Part shown: positions 53,726-63,578 of the stretch, piece by piece | Numbering within the stretch: the first letter of the stretch is position 1 | Layout: every line of letters begins with the position of its first letter | Assembly (NCBI RefSeq): GCF_900101265.1 | Contig: NZ_FMZS01000003.1 | Location: 434,001 to 498,000 of the forward strand | Direction: 5' to 3' | Source: Massilia sp. PDC64 | GTDB lineage: Bacteria > Pseudomonadota > Gammaproteobacteria > Burkholderiales > Burkholderiaceae_D | DNA: 64,000 nt | Position numbers and translations under genes: made by a program | Notes under the pieces: generated by a model | The model's database searches: none | The model's input: only the letters and a program-made list of their open reading frames with translations | Told to the model about the DNA's origin: nothing

Positions 53726-53963
53726 ATGTCCTCACTGTGATTGGAACAGCAGTACTGCAGCGACTCGTCGGCAAATGCGCGGCCGGACGGCCGGGCCGAT
53801 CGGCATCCGATCGGTCCGGCGCGGAAATGGTAGCTGAAATTATTTGCGGAAACTGAGTTGTGGCAATTTTGTAACTATTGCCTTACTAGTTGCGCGAGAT
53901 GAATAACCTGTAGTAGGCGGTCGGGCGGGTGATGCGGCCCCCTTGGAGCGGCGGCCGCAGGGA
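53726..53963 (-). promoter_or_regulatory. Upstream region of the giant-protein operon
   Basis: A 238-base gap between thyA and the operon. A central part around 53825-53890 is unusually AT-rich for this genome. On the minus strand TTGCCA is followed 18 bases later by TAATTT, a weak promoter candidate. Nearer the start are GC-rich repeats (CCGATCGG twice, 53797-53813) that could form a hairpin in the leader. A GC stem TGCGGCC/GGCCGCA just after thyA may slow thyA readthrough, but no T run is present. Confidence 0.35.
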
Positions 53964-54758
53964 TCAGACGGCGACGGGCGCCTTGATCGCGGGATGCGGA
54001 TCGTAGCCGACGATCTCGAAATCCTCGAATTTGTAATCGAACAGCGAGTCGGGTTTCCGTTTGATGACCAGCTTCGGCAGCGGACGCTCCTCGCGCGACA
54101 GCTGCAACTCGACCTGTTCCATGTGGTTCGAATACAGGTGGCAGTCGCCGCCCGTCCACACGAAGTCGCCCACGTCCAGGCCGGCCTGCTGCGCCATCAT
54201 GTGCGTGAGCAGGGCGTACGACGCGATGTTGAACGGGACGCCGAGGAAGATGTCGGCGCTGCGCTGGTACAGCTGGCACGAGAGCTTGCCGTCGGCGACG
54301 TAGAACTGGAACAGCGCGTGGCACGGCGGGAGCTTCATCTTCGGCACGTCCGCCACGTTCCAGGCCGAGACGATCATGCGGCGCGAGTCCGGATTGTTCC
54401 TGATCTGGTCCATGACCTGCGTGATCTGGTCGATGTGTTCGCCCGTCGCGGTCGGCCAGCTGCGCCACTGGTAGCCGTAGATGGGACCCAGCTCGCCGTT
54501 CGCGTCCGCCCACTCGTCCCAGATCGAGACGCCGTTTTCCTTCAGGTACGCGATGTTGGTGGAGCCGGCGAGGAACCAGATCAGTTCATGGATGATCGAC
54601 CGCAGGTGCAGCTTCTTCGTGGTCACCAGCGGGAACCCGTCCTGCAGGTTGAAGCGCATCTGGTAGCCGAACACGGAGCGGGTGCCGGTGCCGGTGCGGT
54701 CGGTTTTGACCGTGCCATGGTCCAGTACATGGCGCATCAGGTCGAGGTATTGGCGCAT
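53964..54758 (-). CDS. thyA: Thymidylate synthase
   Basis: A 264-residue enzyme methylating dUMP to dTMP with methylene-tetrahydrofolate. The length equals E. coli ThyA. The catalytic Cys146 is in [11 protein letters not shown]; other signatures are [46 protein letters not shown] and [12 protein letters not shown] at the end. ThyA consumes folate that FolA recycles, and dUMP that comes partly through Dcd. It lies 39 bases after the aldolase-like gene on the same strand. Confidence 0.98.
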   Translation of the reverse strand: MRQYLDLMRHVLDHGTVKTDRTGTGTRSVFGYQMRFNLQDGFPLVTTKKLHLRSIIHELIWFLAGSTNIAYLKENGVSIWDEWADANGELGPIYGYQWRSWPTATGEHIDQITQVMDQIRNNPDSRRMIVSAWNVADVPKMKLPPCHALFQFYVADGKLSCQLYQRSADIFLGVPFNIASYALLTHMMAQQAGLDVGDFVWTGGDCHLYSNHMEQVELQLSREERPLPKLVIKRKPDSLFDYKFEDFEIVGYDPHPAIKAPVAV

Positions 54759-54797
54759 CGGTGTGGCTCGAAAGGAAAGGTTGAAAACCCGCGCATT

Positions 54798-55892
54798 TTA
54801 ACCGATGCCGCGTTCCACCGCCCCCGCCAGCAGCGCCACCGCTTCGCGCACCCGGCCATCGGGCGCGTCGAGCAGGTTGTCGCCCACGTACAGCTCGAAG
54901 AACGACGTGTCCGGCAGCACGCCGTGATTGACGCGGTTGAACGGCCAGATGCGGTGGTCGCGCGCGAGCTCGCGGCGGATCTCCAACGCGCGCTCGCGGC
55001 TCACGGGCAGGTGGATGTGCAGCATGTTGGCCTGCGGCCGGGCGGGGTTCGCGCGGAGGACCGGGTGGTCGCGCAATACGTCGTACAGGAAGCGGGTGCG
55101 CGCGAAGTACGCGGGCATCGCGGCCAGGCGCTGTTCGAACTGCATCGCCGCGGCGACGATGTACGGCGTGCGGTGGATGACGTTGCCGCCCTGGCGCTTG
55201 AACCACTCGGCCGCCTGCGCGACGAATTCGCGGCTGCCGGCCAGCATGGCGCCACCGAGACCGCCGATGCCCTTGTACAGCGACGTGTAGACGGTGTCGA
55301 AGCCGGCCGCGATCTCGGCGGCGGAACGGCCGTAACCGGCCGCCGCTTCCCACAGCCGTGCGCCGTCCATGTGCAGGTGGATGCCGCGCGCGCGGCAGTG
55401 CGCCTTGATGGCCTGCAGGTCGTCCCACGACGACAGCTGGCCGCCGATCTCGCGCATCGGGATCTCGAGCGCGACGGCGGACAGGCGGTCGGGGATCTCC
55501 GCGATGTCGGCCGCCGTCCACGGACGATACGGCTCGCCGACGCGCAGGGCGTCGAAATGCCCCAGCAGCTGGTAGTTCGAACGTTCGTGGACGAAGATGT
55601 GCGCGGTCGGATGCAGCGCCACGGGGGCGCGCCCGCGGGCGTCGGCGGCGAGGCGCAGCGTGGTCACCTGCGCGAGCGTGCCGCTGATGCAGAAGACGGC
55701 GGCCTCGAAGCCGAGCACCTCGGCCACGCGGGCCTCGAAGGCCTGGATCAACCCTCCGTCGCCATACGTGTCGTGGGCGATGCCGTTGGCTTCGCACCAG
55801 GCGGCCATGGCGGCGAACATCTCCGCCGGGGTGCGGGCGCGGTGGCCGGGGAAGACGGTGGTGCAGCGGGCGAGCAGTTCGGTGTCGGTCAA
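54798..55892 (-). CDS. Threonine aldolase-like PLP enzyme
   Basis: A 364-residue fold-type I PLP enzyme of the beta-eliminating lyase/threonine aldolase family, which splits threonine or related beta-hydroxy amino acids into glycine and an aldehyde. Visible are the AVFCISGTLAQVTTLRLAAD region, ALEIPMREIGGQLSSWDDLQ, the cofactor-binding HLHMDGARLWEAA, and the PLP lysine 207 in TSLYKGIGGLGGAML. The C-terminal small domain is present. The exact substrate is not certain. It is upstream of thyA, perhaps in the same transcript; both concern one-carbon/glycine metabolism. Confidence 0.87.
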   Translation of the reverse strand: MTDTELLARCTTVFPGHRARTPAEMFAAMAAWCEANGIAHDTYGDGGLIQAFEARVAEVLGFEAAVFCISGTLAQVTTLRLAADARGRAPVALHPTAHIFVHERSNYQLLGHFDALRVGEPYRPWTAADIAEIPDRLSAVALEIPMREIGGQLSSWDDLQAIKAHCRARGIHLHMDGARLWEAAAGYGRSAAEIAAGFDTVYTSLYKGIGGLGGAMLAGSREFVAQAAEWFKRQGGNVIHRTPYIVAAAMQFEQRLAAMPAYFARTRFLYDVLRDHPVLRANPARPQANMLHIHLPVSRERALEIRRELARDHRIWPFNRVNHGVLPDTSFFELYVGDNLLDAPDGRVREAVALLAGAVERGIG

Positions 55893-55943
55893 GGGGAGCT
55901 CCGGTGTAGATGACGCTACTCTACACCGAAGCCGCCCGCCCCG

Positions 55944-57953
55944 TCAGTACCGGGCCAGCGCGGGGCGCTGCGTTTCCTGTTGGTCCAGCTTGAACAGCCG
56001 CACGGAGCGCGCCAGCTGGTCGGCCTGTTCCTGCATGGCCTGCGCCGCCGCGCTCGCTTCCTCGACGAGAGCCGCGTTCTGCTGCGTGACCTGGTCCATC
56101 TCGCCGATCGAGCGGTTGATGTGCTCGATGCCGGTGCTCTGCGCCGCGTTGGCCGTGCTGATACGGGCCATGATCGCCGTGACCTTTTCCGCGCTGGCCA
56201 GCACTTCGTTCATCGTGACGCCCGCTTCCTGCACGATACGGCTGCCGGCATCCACTTCCGCCGTCGACGCGACGATGAGGCCCTTGATCTCCTTCGCCGC
56301 CGCGGCGCTGCGCTGGGCGAGGTTGCGGACTTCGGTCGCCACGACGGCGAAACCGCGGCCCTGTTCGCCGGCCCTGGCCGCTTCCACCGCCGCGTTCAGC
56401 GCGAGGATATTGGTCTGGAACGCGATGCCGTCGATGACGCCGATGATGTCGCCGATCTTGCCGGACGACGCCTTGATCGTGTCCATCGTGTCGATCACCT
56501 CGCGCACCATGCGGCCGCCTTCCTGCGCCACCATCGACGTGTTCACGGCCAGCTGGTTCGCTTCCTGGGCATCGCCGGCGTTGCGGCGCACGGTCTCCGT
56601 CAGGTCCTGCATGGAGTTGGCGGTGGACGCCAGGTTGGCGGCCTGCTGTTCCGTGCGCGTGCACAGGTCCAGGTTGCCGCTCGAGATCTCGCCGGACGCG
56701 TTGGCGATCTGTTCGGCGCCGCTGCGCACCTGGCCCACGACGGCCGACAGGCTGCCGCTGATGTTGTTCATCGCTTCGGCCAGCAGGCCGATCTCGTCGC
56801 TGCGGTCGACGTCCATGCGCACGGTGAGGTCGCCCTCGGCGATGCGCACGGCGGCGTCGCGGGCCCGCACGAGCGGACGGGTGACGGTGCGCTGCATCAC
56901 GGTGTGCAGGATCGCGGCGAAGATCGCCAGCGCCACGAGGCCGATGCCGATGTAGGTGTTGCGCAGGCGCGCCGCTTCCTTCGTGATCTCGTCCTCGTAC
57001 GTGCCGCCGGCGATCAGCCAGTTCCAGTCCTTGAACAGCGTGTAGGCGGCCACCTTCGTGCGCGGGCTCGTCTCGCCTGCTTCCGCGTTCATCCACGGAT
57101 AGGTCACGAGGCCGTGCTTCGTTTCCAGCATCTCCTTGATGAATTCGCGGCCGTTCGCGTCCTTGCTGGCGAGGATGTTCTTGCCTTCCTTGACGGGGTG
57201 GACGATCAGGTCGCCGTAGGTCTTGCCGGGAGTGGCGTCGAGCACGTAGTAATAACCGGTGTCACCCACCTTCATCTTCTTGATGCGTTCGCGCAGCGCG
57301 GCGATGTTGGCGTCGACGTCGAGGCCGATGTACAGGATGCCCACCACCTTGCCGGACGCATCGCGGATCGGTTCGTAGTCCGTCATGAACTGCTTGCCGA
57401 ACAGTTTCACCAGGCCGACGTAGGGCTTGCCGGCGCGGATCGCCGCGTACGCGGGGCTGTCGTGGGCGAGGATCGTGCCCACGGCGCGGTCGCCGTTTTC
57501 CTTCTTGACCGAGGTGCTGATGCGGACGAAGTCGTCGCCGCTGGCCGCGAAGATCGTCGCGTTGCCGCCAGTCTGGCGTGTGAAGCGGTCGGGGAGGGTG
57601 AAGTCGAGGTTCAGGGGCTTGCCGTCCGATTTCAGGGTGGGCACCTGCTTGTCGCCGACGGTCACCAGCGCGTCCGTGTCCAGCGTGAACTCGCCTTCGA
57701 AATGCGTGGCGAAGATGCGGCCGAAGCTCGTGGCCTGGCTCTTCATCACGCTGTCGAACATCTCGACGGCATTGACGACGCTCTGCAGTTCCGAGTTGAC
57801 GTTGGCGATGGCGCGGGCGTGCAGCATCGACGACGTGGTCCAGGTAATGGTGAAGACGAGGCCGGCCAGGATGACGGAGACGAGGGCGAACGTGAAGGCG
57901 GTGATCTTGGAGCCGACAGTCCAGTTCGCGACACTGAACGATTTTTTGTTCAT
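55944..57953 (-). CDS. Methyl-accepting chemotaxis protein with Cache sensor
   Basis: A 669-residue chemoreceptor. TM1 ([20 protein letters not shown]) is followed by a periplasmic Cache-type ligand domain (about 45-320, with [20 protein letters not shown] and [19 protein letters not shown]). TM2 ([20 protein letters not shown]) leads to HAMP ([20 protein letters not shown]). The cytoplasmic signalling tip is [20 protein letters not shown] with [20 protein letters not shown]. The C terminus ([12 protein letters not shown]) lacks the NWETF CheR-binding pentapeptide. The ligand is unknown, though such Cache domains often bind amino or organic acids. The TGA lies 51 bases before the aldolase-like gene, and the two are probably separate units. 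Confidence 0.93.
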   Translation of the reverse strand: MNKKSFSVANWTVGSKITAFTFALVSVILAGLVFTITWTTSSMLHARAIANVNSELQSVVNAVEMFDSVMKSQATSFGRIFATHFEGEFTLDTDALVTVGDKQVPTLKSDGKPLNLDFTLPDRFTRQTGGNATIFAASGDDFVRISTSVKKENGDRAVGTILAHDSPAYAAIRAGKPYVGLVKLFGKQFMTDYEPIRDASGKVVGILYIGLDVDANIAALRERIKKMKVGDTGYYYVLDATPGKTYGDLIVHPVKEGKNILASKDANGREFIKEMLETKHGLVTYPWMNAEAGETSPRTKVAAYTLFKDWNWLIAGGTYEDEITKEAARLRNTYIGIGLVALAIFAAILHTVMQRTVTRPLVRARDAAVRIAEGDLTVRMDVDRSDEIGLLAEAMNNISGSLSAVVGQVRSGAEQIANASGEISSGNLDLCTRTEQQAANLASTANSMQDLTETVRRNAGDAQEANQLAVNTSMVAQEGGRMVREVIDTMDTIKASSGKIGDIIGVIDGIAFQTNILALNAAVEAARAGEQGRGFAVVATEVRNLAQRSAAAAKEIKGLIVASTAEVDAGSRIVQEAGVTMNEVLASAEKVTAIMARISTANAAQSTGIEHINRSIGEMDQVTQQNAALVEEASAAAQAMQEQADQLARSVRLFKLDQQETQRPALARY

Positions 57954-58107
57954 GAAAATAAGGGAAGGCTGAAGTTGCGCTATGGTACGTCAGCTATCCC
58001 TTGGGAAACAAAAATGTGTCGCCTTTTCGATGTGTTCATGCAACAAATGCTTGCCGGGATGGCATGAATCACCTCGAAACCACTTGCAGCGTTGTCGTCC
58101 GACTAAC

Positions 58108-59928
58108 TCAGTGCGCGACCTGGACGTTATGGAACTGTAACGCCGCCAGGTTGGCATAAATACCGCCCAGCGCGACCAGCGACGCATGGGTGCCCGTCTC
58201 CACGATGCGCCCGTCTTCCATCACGATGATGCGGTCGGCCCGCTGCACGGTGGCGAGGCGGTGCGCGATGATGAGCGTCGTGCGGCCCACCATCGCCGCT
58301 TCCAGGGCGCGCTGGACGAGGCGTTCCGATTCCGCGTCGAGGGCGCTCGTCGCTTCGTCCAGCAGCAGCAGCGGGGGATTCTTGAGAAGTGCGCGGGCGA
58401 TGGCGATGCGCTGGCGCTGCCCGCCCGAGAGCCGCACGCCGCGCTCGCCCAGGTACGACTGGTAGCCCTGCGGCAGGCGCTCGATGAATTCGTGGGCCGC
58501 GGCCAGTTTCGCGGCGGCGATCACTTCCGCATCCGTCGCGTCGGCGCGGCCGTAGCGGATGTTCTCCAGCGCGTTGGCCGAGAAGATCACCGTGTCCTGC
58601 GGGACGATGCCGATGGCGCCGCGCAGCACGTGCAGGTCGAGGTCGCGGATGTCCACGCCGTCGAGGCGGATGCTGCCCGCCTGCGGATCGTAGAAGCGCA
58701 GCAGCAGCTGGAACAGGGTCGTCTTGCCGGCGCCGGACGGGCCGACGACGGCCACCGTTTCGCCGGGCTTGACGTCGAGGCTCACGTGGTCCAGCGCGGC
58801 GGTCTCGGGCCGCGACGGGTACGAGAACTGCACGTTCTCCAGCTGGAGTGCGGCGCCGCCCGCCGTGCGCGTGGGCAGCGGCGTCGGATGCGCGGGGTTG
58901 CGGATGTCGGAGCGGACGGCCAGCAGTTCCAGCAGGCGCTCGGTTGCGCCGGCCGCGCGCTGCGCCTCGCCCATCACTTCCGACAGCGCGCCGATGGCAC
59001 CGGATACGATCGACGCGTACAGGATGAACTGGCCCAGGTCTCCGCCCGTCATGCTGCCTTCCAGGACGGCGTGCGCGCCCAGCCACAGCACGAACACGAT
59101 GGCGCCGAATACGAGCGCGATCGCGAGCATCGTGAGGATCGCGCGGGCGCGGATGCGCCGCATGGCCGTCGCGAATGCGCCTTCGACGGACGCGCCGAAC
59201 CGTCGGGCTTCGATCTTCTCGTGGGTGAACGCCTGCACGGTGGGCATGGCATTGAGGATCTCGCCGGCCAGCGCCGACGCGTCGGCGATGCGGTCCTGCG
59301 AATCGCGGGACAGCTTGCGCACGCGCCGGCCGAACAGCACGATCGGCACGACGACGAGCACCAGCAGGCCGAGGATGATGGACGTCAGCTTCGCGCTCGT
59401 CACGAACAGCATGGCCAGGCCGCCGACGAACAGCAAGGTGTTGCGCAGTGCGAGCGAGATGCTCGTGCCGACGACGGTCTGGATCAGCGTGGTGTCGGTG
59501 GTGAGGCGCGACAGGACTTCGCCCGTGCGCGTCGTCTCGAAGAATTCGGGGCTCTGCTCGACGACGTGGCGGTAGACGGCGCTGCGGATGTCGGCCGTCA
59601 CGCGTTCGCCCAGCCACGACACCGTGTAGTAGCGCGCCGCCGTCGCCACCGCGAGCACGGCGGCCACGCCGAACAGCGCGAGGAAGGTGGCGTTCACGCT
59701 GGCCGCATTCGACATGCCCCCTTTCGCCCCGAAGCCGTGGTCGATCATCTGCTTGAACGCGGCGGGGATCGCGAGCGTGGCGCCGGCCGCGACGAGCAGG
59801 GCGATGCCGGCGAACAGGAACTGGCGGCGGTAAGGCCGCAGGAAGGGCAGCAGGCCTTTCAATGCGGCGAGGGCGCCCTTGCGGGAAGTGGAATCGTTGG
59901 CTTGCGTGTCGGTGGTACCGTTGCTCAT
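58108..59928 (-). CDS. MsbA-like ABC exporter, fused permease and ATPase
   Basis: A 606-residue half-transporter, active as a homodimer. The transmembrane domain (about 25-330, six helices, e.g. [20 protein letters not shown] and [18 protein letters not shown]) precedes the ATPase: Walker [20 protein letters not shown]-loop IVPQDTVIF, signature [16 protein letters not shown], Walker [13 protein letters not shown] and H-loop [10 protein letters not shown]. It resembles the ABCB/MsbA branch that exports lipids or drugs. The gene follows the AttH-like gene by 33 bases in the same direction and may share its transcript. The substrate is unknown. Confidence 0.92.
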   Translation of the reverse strand: MSNGTTDTQANDSTSRKGALAALKGLLPFLRPYRRQFLFAGIALLVAAGATLAIPAAFKQMIDHGFGAKGGMSNAASVNATFLALFGVAAVLAVATAARYYTVSWLGERVTADIRSAVYRHVVEQSPEFFETTRTGEVLSRLTTDTTLIQTVVGTSISLALRNTLLFVGGLAMLFVTSAKLTSIILGLLVLVVVPIVLFGRRVRKLSRDSQDRIADASALAGEILNAMPTVQAFTHEKIEARRFGASVEGAFATAMRRIRARAILTMLAIALVFGAIVFVLWLGAHAVLEGSMTGGDLGQFILYASIVSGAIGALSEVMGEAQRAAGATERLLELLAVRSDIRNPAHPTPLPTRTAGGAALQLENVQFSYPSRPETAALDHVSLDVKPGETVAVVGPSGAGKTTLFQLLLRFYDPQAGSIRLDGVDIRDLDLHVLRGAIGIVPQDTVIFSANALENIRYGRADATDAEVIAAAKLAAAHEFIERLPQGYQSYLGERGVRLSGGQRQRIAIARALLKNPPLLLLDEATSALDAESERLVQRALEAAMVGRTTLIIAHRLATVQRADRIIVMEDGRIVETGTHASLVALGGIYANLAALQFHNVQVAH

Positions 59929-59961
59929 GTCGTCGTTCGTTGTTCGTCTTGTTGCGGATGC

Positions 59962-61032
59962 TTACAGCTTCATGGCCGATACGTAGCCGGTCAGTTCGAG
60001 ATAGCCCCGTCCGGCGGGCCGGCCGTCGCGCTGCACGGTCACCGCGCCTTCCCAGTACACGGCCCCGGTCGAACGGCGCGAATCCAGTTCCTGGTCCGGC
60101 TGCAGCGGCTCGATGCGCCACTGCGTCGTCCCTGTCGTGAGGAGCGTCGCCACCGGATAGGCGGCGTTCGTGCGGGGCGAGGTCCACGTCCGTTGCGGCG
60201 CGAAGCGGACCTGGTCCGGACCGTATTGCGTCACCTTGCCGGCACCGTCGCGCCAGGTTGCGTGGGCCCACAGTGTACTACCATCCTTCGCGCGGATCCG
60301 GAAGGCCATCAGCGCGCCGCCGTCGTCGAGGTTCACGCCCGTCCAGTCCCAGCCCGCCGCATTCGTATCGAGCACCTGGCTGGACCACTCGTGGTCGAGC
60401 CATGCGGTACCAGTCACCGCTTGCCTGCGGCCGGCCCGGACGACGTCGCCGTCGACCTGCAGATGCGGCTCGCTGTAGTAATAACTGGCGTGGCCCGCCT
60501 GCGACCCCTTTTGCGAATAACCGGCGATGCCCTGCAGCAGCACGGGCTGCGTGGGCGTGAGCCGCAAGGTGAACGACAGCTCGCCGGACCGCACGACGAC
60601 GCGGTAGCGGCCGTCCGGGTCGCGCCGCATGCTCCAGTCGTCCAGTTTGACGTCGGTGGTGCCCGTGTTCGCGTACGCGAGGCCGAAGCCGGCGCGGGCG
60701 CTTCTCTGGTCGTGCACCAGGTGGCCGAGCGCGGGATCGGACAGCGCCGCGTGGCCGATGATCAGCTGCTTCGGCGCGAACGCGCTCGGGTTGGCGGGGT
60801 CCGTCTCCGTGCGGCTGCGGAAGAACGTGACCTGGAAGCCGAGCGGCTTGCCGTCCGGCGTCTTCAGCCAGCCCGTCGCGTACCACCATTCCGTGCGGTA
60901 GTCCGGATGGGCGCCGTAGTCCGCCGGGAAGGCCAGGGTGCGTCCCGGCGTGACCGGCGCGAATACGGGCGGCGCGGCGTGGACGCACGCCGCGGCGAGC
61001 CACAGGACGAGGATGCGCAGGAGGATCGTCAC
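59962..61032 (-). CDS. AttH/CrtC-like secreted lipocalin-domain protein
   Basis: A 356-residue protein with a signal peptide (LLRILVLWLAAACVHA) and the CrtC/AttH (PF07143) layout: YGAHPDYRTEWWYATGWLKT, LGFQVTFFRSRTETDP, YSQKGSQAGHASYYYSEPHL, GTAWLDHEWSSQVLDTNAAG and a final ELTGYVSAM. It begins with GTG 61032, which overlaps the permease TGA (GTGA), and is translationally coupled. AttH-like proteins occur with FtsX-type permeases and are thought to aid lipid or lipoprotein transport in the periplasm. Hydratase activity is possible but not supported by context. Confidence 0.87.
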   Translation of the reverse strand: MTILLRILVLWLAAACVHAAPPVFAPVTPGRTLAFPADYGAHPDYRTEWWYATGWLKTPDGKPLGFQVTFFRSRTETDPANPSAFAPKQLIIGHAALSDPALGHLVHDQRSARAGFGLAYANTGTTDVKLDDWSMRRDPDGRYRVVVRSGELSFTLRLTPTQPVLLQGIAGYSQKGSQAGHASYYYSEPHLQVDGDVVRAGRRQAVTGTAWLDHEWSSQVLDTNAAGWDWTGVNLDDGGALMAFRIRAKDGSTLWAHATWRDGAGKVTQYGPDQVRFAPQRTWTSPRTNAAYPVATLLTTGTTQWRIEPLQPDQELDSRRSTGAVYWEGAVTVQRDGRPAGRGYLELTGYVSAMKL

Positions 61033-63578
61033 CAGTCCTCCCGCACGGCGCGCACCGGCCCGCCGGACAGTGCGTAACGCCCCGACACGAGCGCCGTCGC
61101 CACCGACGCCGCCACCAGCACGGCGGCGACGCTGCCCAATAAAGGCCACGGCAGGTGCAGCTGCATGGTCCAGTGGAACGACTGCGGATTGACGACGTAG
61201 ACGAGGATCAGGCTGATGACGAGACCGAGCACGAAGCCGGTCAGCACGCCGAGCGCCGTGAGCGCGCCGCCTTCGACGGCGAGGATGCCCAGCACCTGCC
61301 TGCGCGTGACGCCCACGTGGCGCAGCATGCCGAATTCCTTCGCCCGCGCCAGTGTCTGTGCGGAGAACGTGGCCGCCACGCCGGACAGGCCGATGGCGAT
61401 GGCGATCGCTTCCAGCAAATAGGTCACGGCGAAGCTGCGGTCGAAGATTCGCAGGCTCATGGCGCGGATGTCGCCCGGTCGCGCCATCTGCAGCGCAGCA
61501 CCGAACGGCAGCCTGCGGAGCGCGGCCTCGACGTGCGCGACGTCCACGCCGGGCGCGACCCACAGCGCGGCATCCGTCACGGTCGCGTCGCCCGTCAGCG
61601 CGCGATAGTCCTTCAGCAGCACGACGGCGGAACCGGTCTGGTTGGCATAGTCGCGCCACACGCCGGCGATGAAGAACGGTTGCGGGCGGCCGCCCAGCGG
61701 TAGCTTCAGCGTCTGGCCGGCTTTCACGCGGTACAGGTCCGTCATCGCTTCTGACACCCACACGGGACGGGCGCCGGCGGGGACGGGGGCCGAGTCGCCG
61801 ACGAGGGCCAGCATCCGTCCGGGATCGTTGGCATCGATGTCCCGTGCCACGAGTACGATGTTCGGGCGCGCCGGATCGAGCGACAGGGGCCGCGTGCGCA
61901 GGAACGCGGCGCGCGCGAGGCCGGGCACGCCGGCCAGCGCCGCCTGTTCCGGCGCGCCGAAGCCGCCCGTGTTGCCGCCGGCGCTGCTGCGCACGTACAG
62001 GTCGGCCGGGAGGATGTGCAGGATCCAGTCGTCGACTGAGACGCGGAAGCTCGCCACCATGATGCCCATCGCGACCATCAGGCTGAAGCTCGCGAGCACG
62101 CCGCCCAGCGCGATCGATGCCTGTCCCGGCGCGTTGGCGAGGCGCGCCAGCGTCAGCGCCAGCACGGGCGAGTGATCCTCGCGCCGGCGCAGCAGGCGGT
62201 CCAATAACCGGAACGCGGAGGCGGCCAGCCGCGGCATCAGGCCGATGCCGCCGATGAGCAGCAGGGCGACGGCAAAATAGCCGAACAGGGGCAGCCCGAA
62301 CACGGGTGGCGCGAACGCGCAGGCGCCGGCCAGCAGCAGGCACACGAGCGCGGGCCAGATCCGGTTCAGGCGTTCCAGCGCCGCCTCGTCGTTGCCGGAC
62401 TTGAGCGCGATGGCGGGCCGGGCGCGCGCCGCTTCCCAGGCGGGCGCGGCGCAGCCGAGCAGCGCGACGCCGAGGCCCAGGCCGAAGTAAACGAGTGCCG
62501 CGCCGGGCGCGAACTGCACCCGCGGCTTCACGCCGGGGAAGTAGCCGGCACCGAGGTCGCCGCCGAACAGCGACAGGGCCGCCGCCGCGAGGCCGTAGCC
62601 CGCCGCGATGCCGAGCAGGGCGCCCAGCACCCCCAGGGTCGCGCCTTCCAGCAGCACCTGGCGCAGCAGCGCGCGCCGGTCCAGCCCGAGCACGCGCAGC
62701 AGGGCGAACTGGCCGCGCCGGCGCAGCACGGACAGCGCCTGCGTGGAAAACACGAGGAATGCACCGGTGAACAGGGCGACGAGGGCCAGCACCGTCAGGT
62801 TCACGCGGTAAGCGCGGCTGAGGTTATTGCTGCGGCTTTCCTGGTTGGCGTCGCCCGGCCGGCCGACCGTGAAGCGGCCGGGATAATCGAGTTCCAGCTC
62901 CGCCGCGAGCGCCCGTTCGAACGTGGCACGGTCGACGCCGTCGCGCAGCTTGATGTCGATGCGCGACAGCTTGCCGGTCAGGTTGAAGCGCCACTGCAGC
63001 GCGCCGATGTCCATCACGCCGAGGCGCTGGCCGCTGCGTGCCCGCAGGATCGGTCCCGCCACGCGCAGTGCCAGGTCTTGCGTGCCGGCGCGCACGACGA
63101 CGGCGTCGCCCCGCGCCTTGCCCAGCCACGCCTGCGCCGCTGGAGACAGGAACACGGCATCGTCGGCGAGCACGTCGTACGGGTGGGCCGCATCGGGCAC
63201 GCCCATCAGGTCGGGCGCGATGTAGCCGGCGCGGAACGCGTCGAGGCCCACGATCTTCAGCGAACCCTGTCCATCCGCCCGCGCGGCATCGACTTCCAGG
63301 ACGGGCGAGGCGAGGGCGACGCCTTCGTGGGTGGCCAGGCGCGGATAGATGTCTTCGTCGAACAGGGCTTCGCGTCCCGTCACCTGGACGTCGGCCTGGC
63401 CCGACAGGCTTTGCACGGCCGCGTTGAATTCGTTGAACGCGGCGGCGTTGATGAGGTGGATGGCAAAGCCCATCGCGACGCCGACCGCGATGGCGACGAC
63501 GGCCAGCACGGCGCGCATCGGGTGCGCGCGCCACTCGCCGAACAGCAGCCAGAGCGACAGCTGCCTCAAGCCGGACAT
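61029..63578 (-). CDS. FtsX-family ABC transporter permease, duplicated type
   Basis: An 849-residue permease with the MacB/FtsX arrangement twice. TM1 (MRAVLAVVAIAVGVAMGFAI) precedes a periplasmic loop (about 45-250) and a three-helix unit (VLALVALFTGAFLVFSTQAL, LRRRGQFALLRVLGLDRRA). A second set lies from about 430 (LANAPGQASIALGGVLASFS) to the last three helices (FSAQTLARAKEFGMLRHVGV). This fits the AttF/G-type permeases partnered with AttH. The ATPase is not in the window and may lie beyond 64000. I chose ATG 63578; the start overlaps the DUF4124 gene by 13 bases. Confidence 0.9.
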   Translation of the reverse strand: MSGLRQLSLWLLFGEWRAHPMRAVLAVVAIAVGVAMGFAIHLINAAAFNEFNAAVQSLSGQADVQVTGREALFDEDIYPRLATHEGVALASPVLEVDAARADGQGSLKIVGLDAFRAGYIAPDLMGVPDAAHPYDVLADDAVFLSPAAQAWLGKARGDAVVVRAGTQDLALRVAGPILRARSGQRLGVMDIGALQWRFNLTGKLSRIDIKLRDGVDRATFERALAAELELDYPGRFTVGRPGDANQESRSNNLSRAYRVNLTVLALVALFTGAFLVFSTQALSVLRRRGQFALLRVLGLDRRALLRQVLLEGATLGVLGALLGIAAGYGLAAAALSLFGGDLGAGYFPGVKPRVQFAPGAALVYFGLGLGVALLGCAAPAWEAARARPAIALKSGNDEAALERLNRIWPALVCLLLAGACAFAPPVFGLPLFGYFAVALLLIGGIGLMPRLAASAFRLLDRLLRRREDHSPVLALTLARLANAPGQASIALGGVLASFSLMVAMGIMVASFRVSVDDWILHILPADLYVRSSAGGNTGGFGAPEQAALAGVPGLARAAFLRTRPLSLDPARPNIVLVARDIDANDPGRMLALVGDSAPVPAGARPVWVSEAMTDLYRVKAGQTLKLPLGGRPQPFFIAGVWRDYANQTGSAVVLLKDYRALTGDATVTDAALWVAPGVDVAHVEAALRRLPFGAALQMARPGDIRAMSLRIFDRSFAVTYLLEAIAIAIGLSGVAATFSAQTLARAKEFGMLRHVGVTRRQVLGILAVEGGALTALGVLTGFVLGLVISLILVYVVNPQSFHWTMQLHLPWPLLGSVAAVLVAASVATALVSGRYALSGGPVRAVREDW

